A stretch of DNA of 8,174 bases from an uncultured Ruminococcus sp. (GTDB lineage Bacteria > Bacillota > Clostridia > Oscillospirales > CAG-272), in assembly GCA_902782785.1 (NCBI GenBank), contig CACZOH010000154.1:1-8174 (forward strand), in the 5' to 3' direction. Below, piece after piece: positions 1-6,358 of this stretch (positions are counted from its first letter, which is position 1; the number at the start of each line of letters is the position of its first letter). The notes under the pieces were generated by a model that worked only from the letters and a program-made list of their open reading frames with translations, had not been told where the DNA came from and ran no database searches. A program made the translations under genes and the position numbers.

Positions 1-367
1 CGATATCGGAAAAAAACTCGGCTGCGGAGGCTGTATGGCGTCGCTTCGCCGTACAAGAGCCGGAGGCTTCAGCATAGCCGACGCGATCACGCCGGCGGAG
101 TGCGGGGAGCTTCCGTACGAGGAGCTTTGTAAAAGACTTATCGGAACGGAAAGCTTGTTTTCCGGCCTTCCGACGGTTACGTTAAGCGGTTTTTTCCTGA
201 AGCTCTGCAAAAGCGGATGTCAGATATATCAAAAAAAGATAAAGACGGATTTTGAAATCGGACAAAGAGTTCGTCTGTACGATGAGAAGGGATTTTTCGC
301 CCTTGGGGAAGTGAGCGAATTCGAGGAAGGTACGGCAATCAAAAGCATAAAGGTGTTCAGATTATGA
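1..367 (+). CDS. truB: tRNA pseudouridine(55) synthase TruB, C-terminal part (5' end outside window)
   Basis: TruB converts U55 of the T-arm of tRNAs to pseudouridine in the cytoplasm. Only about the last 121 residues are present, read in frame from base 2. The window opens on D-I-G-K-K-L-G-C-G-G followed by LRRTRAGGFSI, matching the conserved TruB segment (DxGxxLGCGA, then LRRT/A) that closes the catalytic fold. The catalytic aspartate lies upstream, outside the window. The last 40 or so residues (FEIGQRVRLYDEKGFFALGEV) look like the small PUA-like C-terminal domain found in Firmicute TruB. The first ATG visible, at base 35, is internal and is not the start. The stop TGA (365-367) overlaps the mfd start as ATGA, which indicates translational coupling. 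The gene itself is not truncated; only the window cuts it. Identification is by family motif recall, without alignment. Confidence 0.88.
   Translation, partial: DIGKKLGCGGCMASLRRTRAGGFSIADAITPAECGELPYEELCKRLIGTESLFSGLPTVTLSGFFLKLCKSGCQIYQKKIKTDFEIGQRVRLYDEKGFFALGEVSEFEEGTAIKSIKVFRL
350..355 (+). promoter_or_regulatory. Ribosome binding site for mfd inside the truB 3' end
   Basis: AAGGTG lies 8 bases before the ATG at 364, inside the truB coding region. It supports the start at 364 and fits reinitiation or coupled translation through the ATGA overlap. Confidence 0.6.
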
Positions 368-3300
368 GGATAATAAAGGACCTTTTCAGGGGCATAAGCG
401 AATACAAGGCGCTTTTGCAGACGCGCGGGGAGATGGTGAAGTACGAAAGACTTCGCCCCGTTCTCGCAGCCGGTCTGTCCGAGGGCGCGAAATACGCCTT
501 TTTCTCCTGCCTGTGCGAGGACGTCGGAAAGTCCGCGGGCAAGCCGGCGCTCATCCTTTGCGGCGACGAGAAGGAGAGCATGAAGATATACGCCGCGCTG
601 TCCGACTCGGGCTTGAAGTGCCTTTTTTATCCCGAGCGGGATTTTTCATTCAACAACGTCGCCTGTTCTCACGAATACGAACAGGAGAGGATAGGCGTTC
701 TGACCGCGGCGCTCGATAACTCCGCGGACTGCGTCATCGCCTCGCCTGCCGCCGCGCTTCAATACACGATACCCGTAAAAAAACTGCAAAAATACAAGCG
801 TAAATACACGCTCGACGATACGGCGGACCTGTCCGAGCTTTCGGAATTTCTCGTTTCATGCGGGTACAGCCGCGTTACGGGAGTGGACGGCGTCGGTCAG
901 TTTTCCGTTCGCGGCGGTATACTGGACGTTTTCCCGCCCGGAGCCTCCGAGCCTTACCGCGCGGAGTTTTTCGGAGATACGATAGACAGTCTGGGCGTTT
1001 TTGATATCATAAGCCAGCGGAGGATAGAGAATTCCCCGTCTTTTTCGCTTTATCCCGTGCGTGAGGTCATAACGGATAACGACAGCCGCGAAAAGCTGAA
1101 GACCGTTATACGCGCTCAGATGAAAAAAGCGGCGCGCGAGGAGGTAAAAAAGTCGCTTCAGGGCGAGCTTGAGGCGCTTGACAATACCGCGATACCCGAT
1201 TTTTCAGACAAATACATAAGCGTTATATATGAGGAAAAACAGACGCTTCTCGATTATTTTGAAGGCGCGCTTGTGATATGTGACCAGCCGAACGCCCTGT
1301 CCGAGCGTATAAAGGGCTCGGCGAAGGCGGATGAGCTGACGTCGTCGCTTATGATAGAGCACGGACAAATAAACGGCAGATACGCGGAATACAGGGCTCC
1401 CGAAGCTGTCTTTGACTTATGGGCGGAAAAGCAGGCGGCGGTCTATACTGACAATTTTACGTCCGCGGGGTTGAAATACGGCGGCGTATTCACGTTCCGT
1501 ACGTCATCGCCCTTGTCGTATAACGACAGCTTTGAGCTTCTGCGCGACGATCTGCAAAGATACATAAAAGGAAAATGGGGCGTTTTGCTGTTATGCGAAA
1601 ATGAGGCGGTCGCAAAATCGTATTCGGATATGCTGTACGAAACGGGCACCGTCGCGCCTTACGTCCCGGCGGACAAGGCGCCGGACGCTTCATCCGTATA
1701 TAAAACGCCTTATATAATCTACCCGAGCGGAGCGGCGGGTTTTATCTGCGAGCAGGCGCGTTTTGCCGTTATCTCTCTTTGCCGCGGAACGAGTATGTAC
1801 GGCAGGGCTATGATCAAGCGCAGGGCGACAAAAAAGAAACAGACGTCCGCTAAGGAGCGCATTTTATCATACGCCGACCTCGAACCCGGCGATTACATAG
1901 TTCACGATACGCACGGTATAGGAAGATTCGTCGGCATCAAAACGCTTGACGGCTACGACGGCTGCCGCCGCGATTATCTTCATATACAGTACGCGGAAAA
2001 CGGCGTTTTGTACGTTCCGTGCGACAGACTTGACGCGGTATCCAAATACATAGGCGCGGGCGCTCAGGACGGCACCGTGCGGCTCAACAGAATGGGCTCC
2101 GCGGACTGGGCGAGAGCAAAGACGAGGGCGAAAGCCGCAGCAAAGGAAATGGCGGCGGAGTTGATAGACCTTTACGCAAAGCGTCTGCGGCTGCCGGGCA
2201 TCGCGTTTTCGTCCGACGACGATCTTCAGGCTCAGTTTGAAGCGTCGTTCGAATACGAGGAAACGGACGGACAGCTTGACGCGGCAAACGACATAAAGCG
2301 CGATATGACGTCGCCGCATCCGATGGACAGACTGCTTTGCGGAGACGTCGGCTTCGGCAAAACGGAGGTCGCACTTCGCGCGGCGTTCAAGGCGGCGGCG
2401 GACGGATATCAGGTCGCCGTGCTCGTTCCCACAACGATCCTTGCGCTCCAGCATTACCAGACGATAACCTCACGTATGCGCGGCTTTGCCGTATCCGTTG
2501 ATATGCTTTCGCGCTTCCGCACGGCAAAACAGCAGACGGAGACGCTCAGAAGACTTAAGCGCGGGGATATCGATATAATCGTGGGAACGCACCGGCTGCT
2601 GTCCGACGACGTGGAATTCAAAAAGCTCGGGCTGATAATCGTCGACGAGGAACAGCGCTTCGGCGTGGCGCATAAAGAAAAGCTGAAAAAGCTGTCCGGC
2701 AACGCGGACGTGCTGACGCTCACCGCAACGCCGATACCGCGTACGCTCAATATGGCGATATCCGGTATACGCGATATGTCCATACTCGACGAGGCGCCGA
2801 TGGACCGTCTGCCTCCGCAGACGTACGTGCTTGAATACGACGATATGATAATATCCGACGCCATAAAAAAAGAGCTCCGCCGCGGCGGCCAGGTGTTTTA
2901 CCTTTACAATAATACGGAGACGATAGAGCACTGCGCCGCAAAACTGCGCGATCTTTGTCCCGACGCGTCTATCGTCACCGCGCACGGCAAAATGGATAAG
3001 GAGGAGCTTTCCGATATATGGCGCGACGTCATAGACGGAAATATAGACGTCCTCGTCTGTACCACCATTATAGAAACGGGCGTCGACGTTCCGAACGCCA
3101 ATACGCTCATTATCGAGGACGCGGACAGACTCGGTCTTTCTCAGCTTCATCAGATAAGAGGAAGAATAGGCAGAAGCAACCGCCGTTCGTACGCGTATTT
3201 CACGTACAAACCTTATAAGGCTTTATCGGAGATAGCGGAAAAGCGTCTTTCCGCGATACGCGAATATACGGAATTCGGTTCCGGCTTCAAAATAGCTCTC

Positions 3301-3867
3301 CGCGATCTTGAAATACGCGGCGCGGGCGATATTTTAGGCGCGGAACAGCACGGTCATATAGACACCGTCGGATATGATATGTATATCAAGCTCCTGAACG
3401 AAGCGGTGCTTGAGGAAAAGGGAGAGTCAAAGCCGCCCGTAAGAGAATGTACCGTAAATCTGCAGTATTCCGCGTATATACCGAAGGATTATATCAGAAG
3501 CGACAATCTGAGGATAGAAATGTATAAAAAAATATCGCACATCACCTGTCCCGAGGATCTGGACGACGTTGCGGACGAGCTTCTCGACCGCTTCGGAGAA
3601 TTCCCGCCGATCGTTGACAGTCTGCTCTATATATCGCTTCTGCGCGCGCTCGGCTCGTCGCTTGACGTGCAGAGAATAGACCAGCGTGACGGCAAAATAG
3701 TGCTCACCCCGTACGAATTCGACGCGGAAAAATGGGTCGTCATCACCTCTGCGTCAAAGGGAAGGCTGATGATATACCCCGGCAGAAATCCCACGCTCAC
3801 GTTCAGACTCAAGCAGAAGGAAAACGCCCTGCATACGCTTTGCGGCATACTTGCGTATAAGGAATAG
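364..3867 (+). CDS. mfd: Transcription-repair coupling factor Mfd
   Basis: Mfd is a DNA translocase that removes RNA polymerase stalled at lesions and recruits UvrA for nucleotide excision repair. At 1167 aa it is full length (1148 in E. coli, 1177 in B. subtilis). The N-terminal UvrB-homology module includes RGGILDVFP at about 183-191. The CarD-like RNA-polymerase-interacting domain spans about 505-570 (LEPGDYIVHDTHGIGRFVG onward). The superfamily 2 motor follows: Walker A GDVGFGKT at 660-667 with K666, the DEEQ box at 761-764, motif III TAT at 787-789 and motif VI QIRGRIGR at 930-937. The C-terminal TRCF/D7 domain covers about 1030-1130. All motor motifs are intact. The start is fixed by the ATGA overlap with truB and by AAGGTG at 350-355. 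No other upstream promoter is visible, so it is probably transcribed with truB. The stop codon lies inside a strong inverted repeat. Confidence 0.97.
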   Translation: MRIIKDLFRGISEYKALLQTRGEMVKYERLRPVLAAGLSEGAKYAFFSCLCEDVGKSAGKPALILCGDEKESMKIYAALSDSGLKCLFYPERDFSFNNVACSHEYEQERIGVLTAALDNSADCVIASPAAALQYTIPVKKLQKYKRKYTLDDTADLSELSEFLVSCGYSRVTGVDGVGQFSVRGGILDVFPPGASEPYRAEFFGDTIDSLGVFDIISQRRIENSPSFSLYPVREVITDNDSREKLKTVIRAQMKKAAREEVKKSLQGELEALDNTAIPDFSDKYISVIYEEKQTLLDYFEGALVICDQPNALSERIKGSAKADELTSSLMIEHGQINGRYAEYRAPEAVFDLWAEKQAAVYTDNFTSAGLKYGGVFTFRTSSPLSYNDSFELLRDDLQRYIKGKWGVLLLCENEAVAKSYSDMLYETGTVAPYVPADKAPDASSVYKTPYIIYPSGAAGFICEQARFAVISLCRGTSMYGRAMIKRRATKKKQTSAKERILSYADLEPGDYIVHDTHGIGRFVGIKTLDGYDGCRRDYLHIQYAENGVLYVPCDRLDAVSKYIGAGAQDGTVRLNRMGSADWARAKTRAKAAAKEMAAELIDLYAKRLRLPGIAFSSDDDLQAQFEASFEYEETDGQLDAANDIKRDMTSPHPMDRLLCGDVGFGKTEVALRAAFKAAADGYQVAVLVPTTILALQHYQTITSRMRGFAVSVDMLSRFRTAKQQTETLRRLKRGDIDIIVGTHRLLSDDVEFKKLGLIIVDEEQRFGVAHKEKLKKLSGNADVLTLTATPIPRTLNMAISGIRDMSILDEAPMDRLPPQTYVLEYDDMIISDAIKKELRRGGQVFYLYNNTETIEHCAAKLRDLCPDASIVTAHGKMDKEELSDIWRDVIDGNIDVLVCTTIIETGVDVPNANTLIIEDADRLGLSQLHQIRGRIGRSNRRSYAYFTYKPYKALSEIAEKRLSAIREYTEFGSGFKIALRDLEIRGAGDILGAEQHGHIDTVGYDMYIKLLNEAVLEEKGESKPPVRECTVNLQYSAYIPKDYIRSDNLRIEMYKKISHITCPEDLDDVADELLDRFGEFPPIVDSLLYISLLRALGSSLDVQRIDQRDGKIVLTPYEFDAEKWVVITSASKGRLMIYPGRNPTLTFRLKQKENALHTLCGILAYKE

Positions 3868-3889
3868 GTGTCGGCTGCGCCGACACCTA
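3865..3889 (+). terminator. Strong hairpin spanning the mfd stop codon; possible terminator with a poor U-tract
   Basis: TAGGTGTCGGC (3865-3875) pairs perfectly with GCCGACACCTA (3879-3889) around a 3-base loop TGC, giving an 11-bp GC-rich stem that contains the TAG stop. The bases after the stem read AAAAATTTCAC, with only three T, so it is not a textbook intrinsic terminator on either strand. It could terminate weakly, protect the 3' end of the mRNA, or be a dispersed palindromic element. The structure is seen directly; the role is inferred. Confidence 0.5.
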
Positions 3890-3917
3890 AAAATTTCACA
3901 AAACGCTTTAAAAGGTA

Positions 3918-3946
3918 TTGATTTTTTACAAAAAGTATGGTATCAT
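3918..3946 (+). promoter_or_regulatory. Sigma-A-type promoter for the two-gene AT-rich operon
   Basis: The -35 box TTGATT (3918-3923) and the -10 box TATCAT (3941-3946) are separated by exactly 17 bp. A TGG immediately before the -10 makes it an extended -10 promoter. The expected transcription start is near 3951-3954, which leaves a leader of about 60 bases before the ATG at 4015. Confidence 0.75.
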
Positions 3947-3967
3947 CAAAATTACAAGAATGCGTTT

Positions 3968-3979
3968 ATATACGTATAT
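3968..3979. promoter_or_regulatory. 12-bp perfect palindrome in the leader, candidate operator
   Basis: ATATACGTATAT is a perfect palindrome lying about 15-27 bases after the predicted transcription start and 35 bases before the ATG at 4015. The position suits a repressor-binding site. Palindromes of A and T also arise by chance in AT-rich DNA, so the regulatory role is only a suggestion. Confidence 0.3.
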
Positions 3980-4003
3980 TTCAGCTTGGATTTTTAATTG
4001 TAT

Positions 4004-4008
4004 GGAGG
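4004..4008 (+). promoter_or_regulatory. Ribosome binding site that fixes the start at 4015
   Basis: GGAGG sits 6 bases before the ATG at 4015. The in-frame ATG at 3937 overlaps the promoter's -10 region and would lie upstream of the transcription start, so 4015 is the better start. Confidence 0.8.
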
Positions 4009-4014
4009 ATATTT

Positions 4015-4758
4015 ATGTTAACGTCAGATTCCAAAACCCTTATAGTAGTTTTTAAAAACGAGCTGTATGCTAATCAAATAAGAAAACTTCTTGAAACAAA
4101 TGATGATATTGATGAAAATACCGTTGTCGGAGTAAAAGACGGTTCCGTGCGTGTTGTAACGTGGGACGAAAAAACATGGCTTGATCAAAAAAAGACGGGC
4201 AAAATAGGAAGCAAAGTGCTTTTAATCGGAAACATTAAGCAAAGCGACAAACTTTTACCTCTTGTTGATTTCAAATATAACGAATTCGGAATTAAATACG
4301 GATGGTCGGGAAATCAGGCAATAATTACCGCTGATACAAGAGCATTATCTCAAAAAGATAAGTATGATGAGTTTTTGAAAATAAATAACGCTATGCTGGG
4401 TATAAATTCAGAGGAAGATTTTGCTGAAAAAGAAAAAAAGGAAGAAACAGAAGAATTAAGTGAAAAAGATAATCAAGAAAGCACATATACACAATCCGTT
4501 GTCGAAAGAATAGAAAAAGAAAAAACAGAAAAAGAAACACAAAAAGCAGAAGCAGAAGAGAATAAACCTCAATCAAATAGTGTTTTTGATTTTGTACCTT
4601 TTAAAATTTTAATGGGAATAATCCAACCTTTTGAAACACTCGTTACTACAGGTTTTATCAACTATTTCGGCAATATTAGAAAAATGGAAGAACAACAGTA
4701 TTTATATGGCTTAAGAAGATTCTATTTGAATGATCTTGATAAATTTCTTAACGGGTAA
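4015..4758 (+). CDS. Uncharacterised 247-aa protein, first gene of AT-rich two-gene operon
   Basis: I do not recognise a named family. Three regions are visible. Residues 1-130 look like a compact alpha/beta domain: a hydrophobic strand TLIVVFKNELYANQIRKLL, then VGVKDGSVRVVTW, KVLLIGNIK and a G/W/Y-rich stretch near FGIKYGWSGNQ. Residues 132-187 form a very charged linker rich in Glu and Lys, probably disordered or coiled coil. Residues 188-247 begin with a hydrophobic/aromatic stretch (FDFVPFKILMGIIQPFETLV) and end in a basic/aromatic tail, possibly membrane-associated or a partner-binding helix. There is no signal peptide. The strong ribosome binding site and the promoter at 3918-3946 support this start over the in-frame ATG 26 codons upstream. 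The stop is 5 bp before the next start, so it is co-transcribed with the 498-aa gene and may act as its sensor, partner or inhibitor. Base composition is much more AT-rich than mfd, suggesting transfer. Function is unknown. Confidence 0.85.
   Translation: MLTSDSKTLIVVFKNELYANQIRKLLETNDDIDENTVVGVKDGSVRVVTWDEKTWLDQKKTGKIGSKVLLIGNIKQSDKLLPLVDFKYNEFGIKYGWSGNQAIITADTRALSQKDKYDEFLKINNAMLGINSEEDFAEKEKKEETEELSEKDNQESTYTQSVVERIEKEKTEKETQKAEAEENKPQSNSVFDFVPFKILMGIIQPFETLVTTGFINYFGNIRKMEEQQYLYGLRRFYLNDLDKFLNG
4420..4565 (+). repeat. Low-complexity purine-rich tract encoding the Glu/Lys linker
   Basis: This stretch of the first operon gene is made largely of GAA, AAA, GAG and AAG codons, giving a nearly all-purine coding strand. 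The longest A run is 7 bases, near 4433-4439. It encodes a charged linker of about 50 residues and is compositional rather than an exact repeat. It also creates a spurious Leu/Phe-rich reading frame on the opposite strand. Confidence 0.6.
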
Positions 4759-4763
4759 TGTAA

Positions 4764-6260
4764 ATGGATAATAAAAAGAGCTTTGAACGAGGCTGGGAGT
4801 TTTCTGCAAAAATCACAGGGGATATTTCGTCAGCATATTCTGGGCAAGATTATGTTAATGCCGTTATTGACACTATTTCGAATTTGGAAAAAAACATTAA
4901 CGAACATCCATATAAAAATCTTCCTATTGATAAACTTCAAGGATATATGCTTGAAGAATGGGCAGCAGGCACGTTTAATGTTGACGCTGTTGCTTCTGGT
5001 GCAAAATCAAGGGCTACAGTATTACATAGCAACGATAAGAATTCTATAGATATAGAAATAAAAAACGGCAAAAACATTATTAAAGAAATTAGCGCAAAAT
5101 CATACGGGACATCTGAAGAAACTGCTAAAAGACAAGCGGTATTTGACAGAGAATTAGGTCAAGCAAGTTATAAAAACCAAGACAGGCTTGTACCGTTTGA
5201 TAAGTTAAAAGGCTCAAAAGAAACGGCACATAAAGAAATGCTGAGAAATGAATTAACTCGTCCAGATGTTGCAGAAGCATATAAAGAGACCGAGCAAAAA
5301 CTTACAGATATAATAACAAACGATAAAGGAGTACAATCAAAAAGCACAACAAGAAAAGAACTTGATGAGATAGCAAAAGAAAGTAAAAAACAGGTTTTTG
5401 AAGCAGAAAAACACGGAGTAACTATTGAAAATTCAATAAAACCTGAATACATAGCAAAAGAAGCCGTAAAATCAGGTTTAACAGCAGCTACTGTAACAGT
5501 GGTTTTACAGACTGCACCTGAAATATTCAAAGCTATAGATTATCTTGTAAAAAACGGCGAGATTGATATAGAACAACTTAAAAAAGCAGGTATTAAAGCT
5601 TTGTCATCCAGTGCAGAAGGATTCATTCGCGGCTCTGTGGCAAGTGTGTTGCAAATACTGTGCATTAAAGGTGCTTTTGGGGTTGCTCTTAAGACCGTTG
5701 ACCCGACAATACTCGGTACAATAGTTGCGTTTACCGTTGAGACAATTAAAAATTCAATTCTTGTAGCTTCAGGAAAAATGACCCCGAAAGAAATGGGAAA
5801 CGCTTTGGTTGATTATACCGTTATATCTGCCGGATATATAGTCGGAATGAATATCGGAACAAGTATCGCAGCCACGAAAGTATTTTCCGGAATTTCGGGA
5901 GCAATAGCACAAGCTATCGGTTTTGAATTGCCGGGATTGGGATACATAATCGGCAGCTTAATAGGCTGTACGGTCGCGGCGGTGTATAATATAGGTAAAA
6001 AGAAGCTTATTTCGTTTTGTGTTGACACGGGCTTTACTTGTTTCGGGCTTGTCGAGCAAGATTATCAGCTGCCCGAAGAGATTCTCTTGGATATGGGCGT
6101 TGAACTAAACAAAATTGATTTCGCAGAAATTGAGATGAATGAAATTGACATGACAGAAATCGATTATGTTGATGTTGAAGAAACTGAATTCGAGACGATA
6201 GAGTTGAGAATGGTAAAAAGGGGAATAATCGGTGTCAATAAAGTCGGATACATACTGTAA
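4764..6260 (+). CDS. Uncharacterised 498-aa protein: possible nuclease-like N-terminus, glycine-rich hydrophobic segments, acidic pentapeptide tail
   Basis: No named family is recognised. Residues 55-150 hold a conserved-looking set: E64/E65 before AAGTFN, D96, S110-A-K112-S-Y and RLVP at 141-144. As I recall it, this layout (E, FN, D, xK) occurs in N-terminal domains of many uncharacterised bacterial proteins and resembles a PD-(D/E)XK nuclease, but the usual E/Q before xK is Ser here. Residues 150-235 are charged and helical. Residues 236-411 carry hydrophobic, small-residue-rich segments, including about 313-335, 346-370 and a glycine-zipper-like GLGYIIGSLIG stretch at 391-411. KKKLISFCVDTGFTCFGLVEQ (412-432) has Cys419 and Cys426. 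Residues 451-480 are six acidic pentapeptides. It starts 5 bp after the preceding gene with only a weak upstream GGG, implying coupled translation. A membrane-acting or DNA-degrading effector of a defence or competition system is plausible but unproven. Confidence 0.85.
   Translation: MDNKKSFERGWEFSAKITGDISSAYSGQDYVNAVIDTISNLEKNINEHPYKNLPIDKLQGYMLEEWAAGTFNVDAVASGAKSRATVLHSNDKNSIDIEIKNGKNIIKEISAKSYGTSEETAKRQAVFDRELGQASYKNQDRLVPFDKLKGSKETAHKEMLRNELTRPDVAEAYKETEQKLTDIITNDKGVQSKSTTRKELDEIAKESKKQVFEAEKHGVTIENSIKPEYIAKEAVKSGLTAATVTVVLQTAPEIFKAIDYLVKNGEIDIEQLKKAGIKALSSSAEGFIRGSVASVLQILCIKGAFGVALKTVDPTILGTIVAFTVETIKNSILVASGKMTPKEMGNALVDYTVISAGYIVGMNIGTSIAATKVFSGISGAIAQAIGFELPGLGYIIGSLIGCTVAAVYNIGKKKLISFCVDTGFTCFGLVEQDYQLPEEILLDMGVELNKIDFAEIEMNEIDMTEIDYVDVEETEFETIELRMVKRGIIGVNKVGYIL
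6114..6203 (+). repeat. Six tandem pentapeptide codon blocks near the 3' end of the 498-aa gene
   Basis: Residues 451-480 divide exactly into IDFAE, IEMNE, IDMTE, IDYVD, VEETE and FETIE. Each is a hydrophobic residue (I/V/F), an acidic residue, two variable residues and an acidic residue. The DNA is imperfectly repeated in 15-bp steps with GAAATTGA-like cores. It resembles a short pentapeptide-repeat (A(D/N)LXX-like) segment, but six units give only about one and a half coils of such a helix. Confidence 0.7.
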
Positions 6261-6274
6261 AGTTTTTTATTATG

Positions 6275-6307
6275 AAATCCTTTGATTTTTCAAGGGATTT
6301 TTTATTT
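6275..6307 (+). terminator. Rho-independent terminator of the two-gene operon
   Basis: AAATCCTTTGA (6275-6285) pairs with TCAAGGGATTT (6290-6300) around a TTTT loop. This gives 11 bp with one G-T wobble, followed by TTTATTT. It begins 14 bases after the stop of the 498-aa gene and closes the operon. The A-rich left arm and the upstream T run (6263-6268) could also give some activity on the minus strand. Confidence 0.85.
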
Positions 6308-6358
6308 ATGCCATATAAACCGCGTTTGCGGGCAATAATATAAAAAAACGGGGTTTGT

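Noticed and set aside
1867..3150. Long minus-strand frames opposite mfd (up to 226 codons)
   Set aside because: GC-rich codon bias on the + strand suppresses stops on the opposite strand. The encoded proteins are Arg/Ser-rich without domains, and mfd is intact there.
3937..4014. Upstream in-frame ATG giving a 273-aa version of the first operon protein
   Set aside because: The ATG at 3937 overlaps the extended -10 element and precedes the predicted transcript start. It has no ribosome binding site, while 4015 has GGAGG at 6 bases.
4431..4440. Phase-variable A-tract in the first operon gene
   Set aside because: The run is only 7 A, interrupted on both sides by G, which is ordinary for Lys codons in AT-rich DNA.
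4391..4576. Minus-strand frame of 61 codons made of Leu and Phe, resembling a membrane peptide or toxin
   Set aside because: It is the exact complement of the GAA/AAA-rich linker codons. It has no ribosome binding site or promoter, and the hydrophobicity is a by-product of composition.
6261..6358. Promoter for the flavoenzyme gene
   Set aside because: TATAAA (6314-6319) and AATAAT-like boxes exist, but none has a -35 box at 16-18 bp. A small CCGC/GCGG hairpin (near 6320-6330) is too short to call.
3868..6358. Attachment sites, insertion sequence ends or target-site duplications flanking the island
   Set aside because: No matching direct repeats or terminal inverted repeats were found by eye at the two edges, and no integrase, transposase or tRNA is present.
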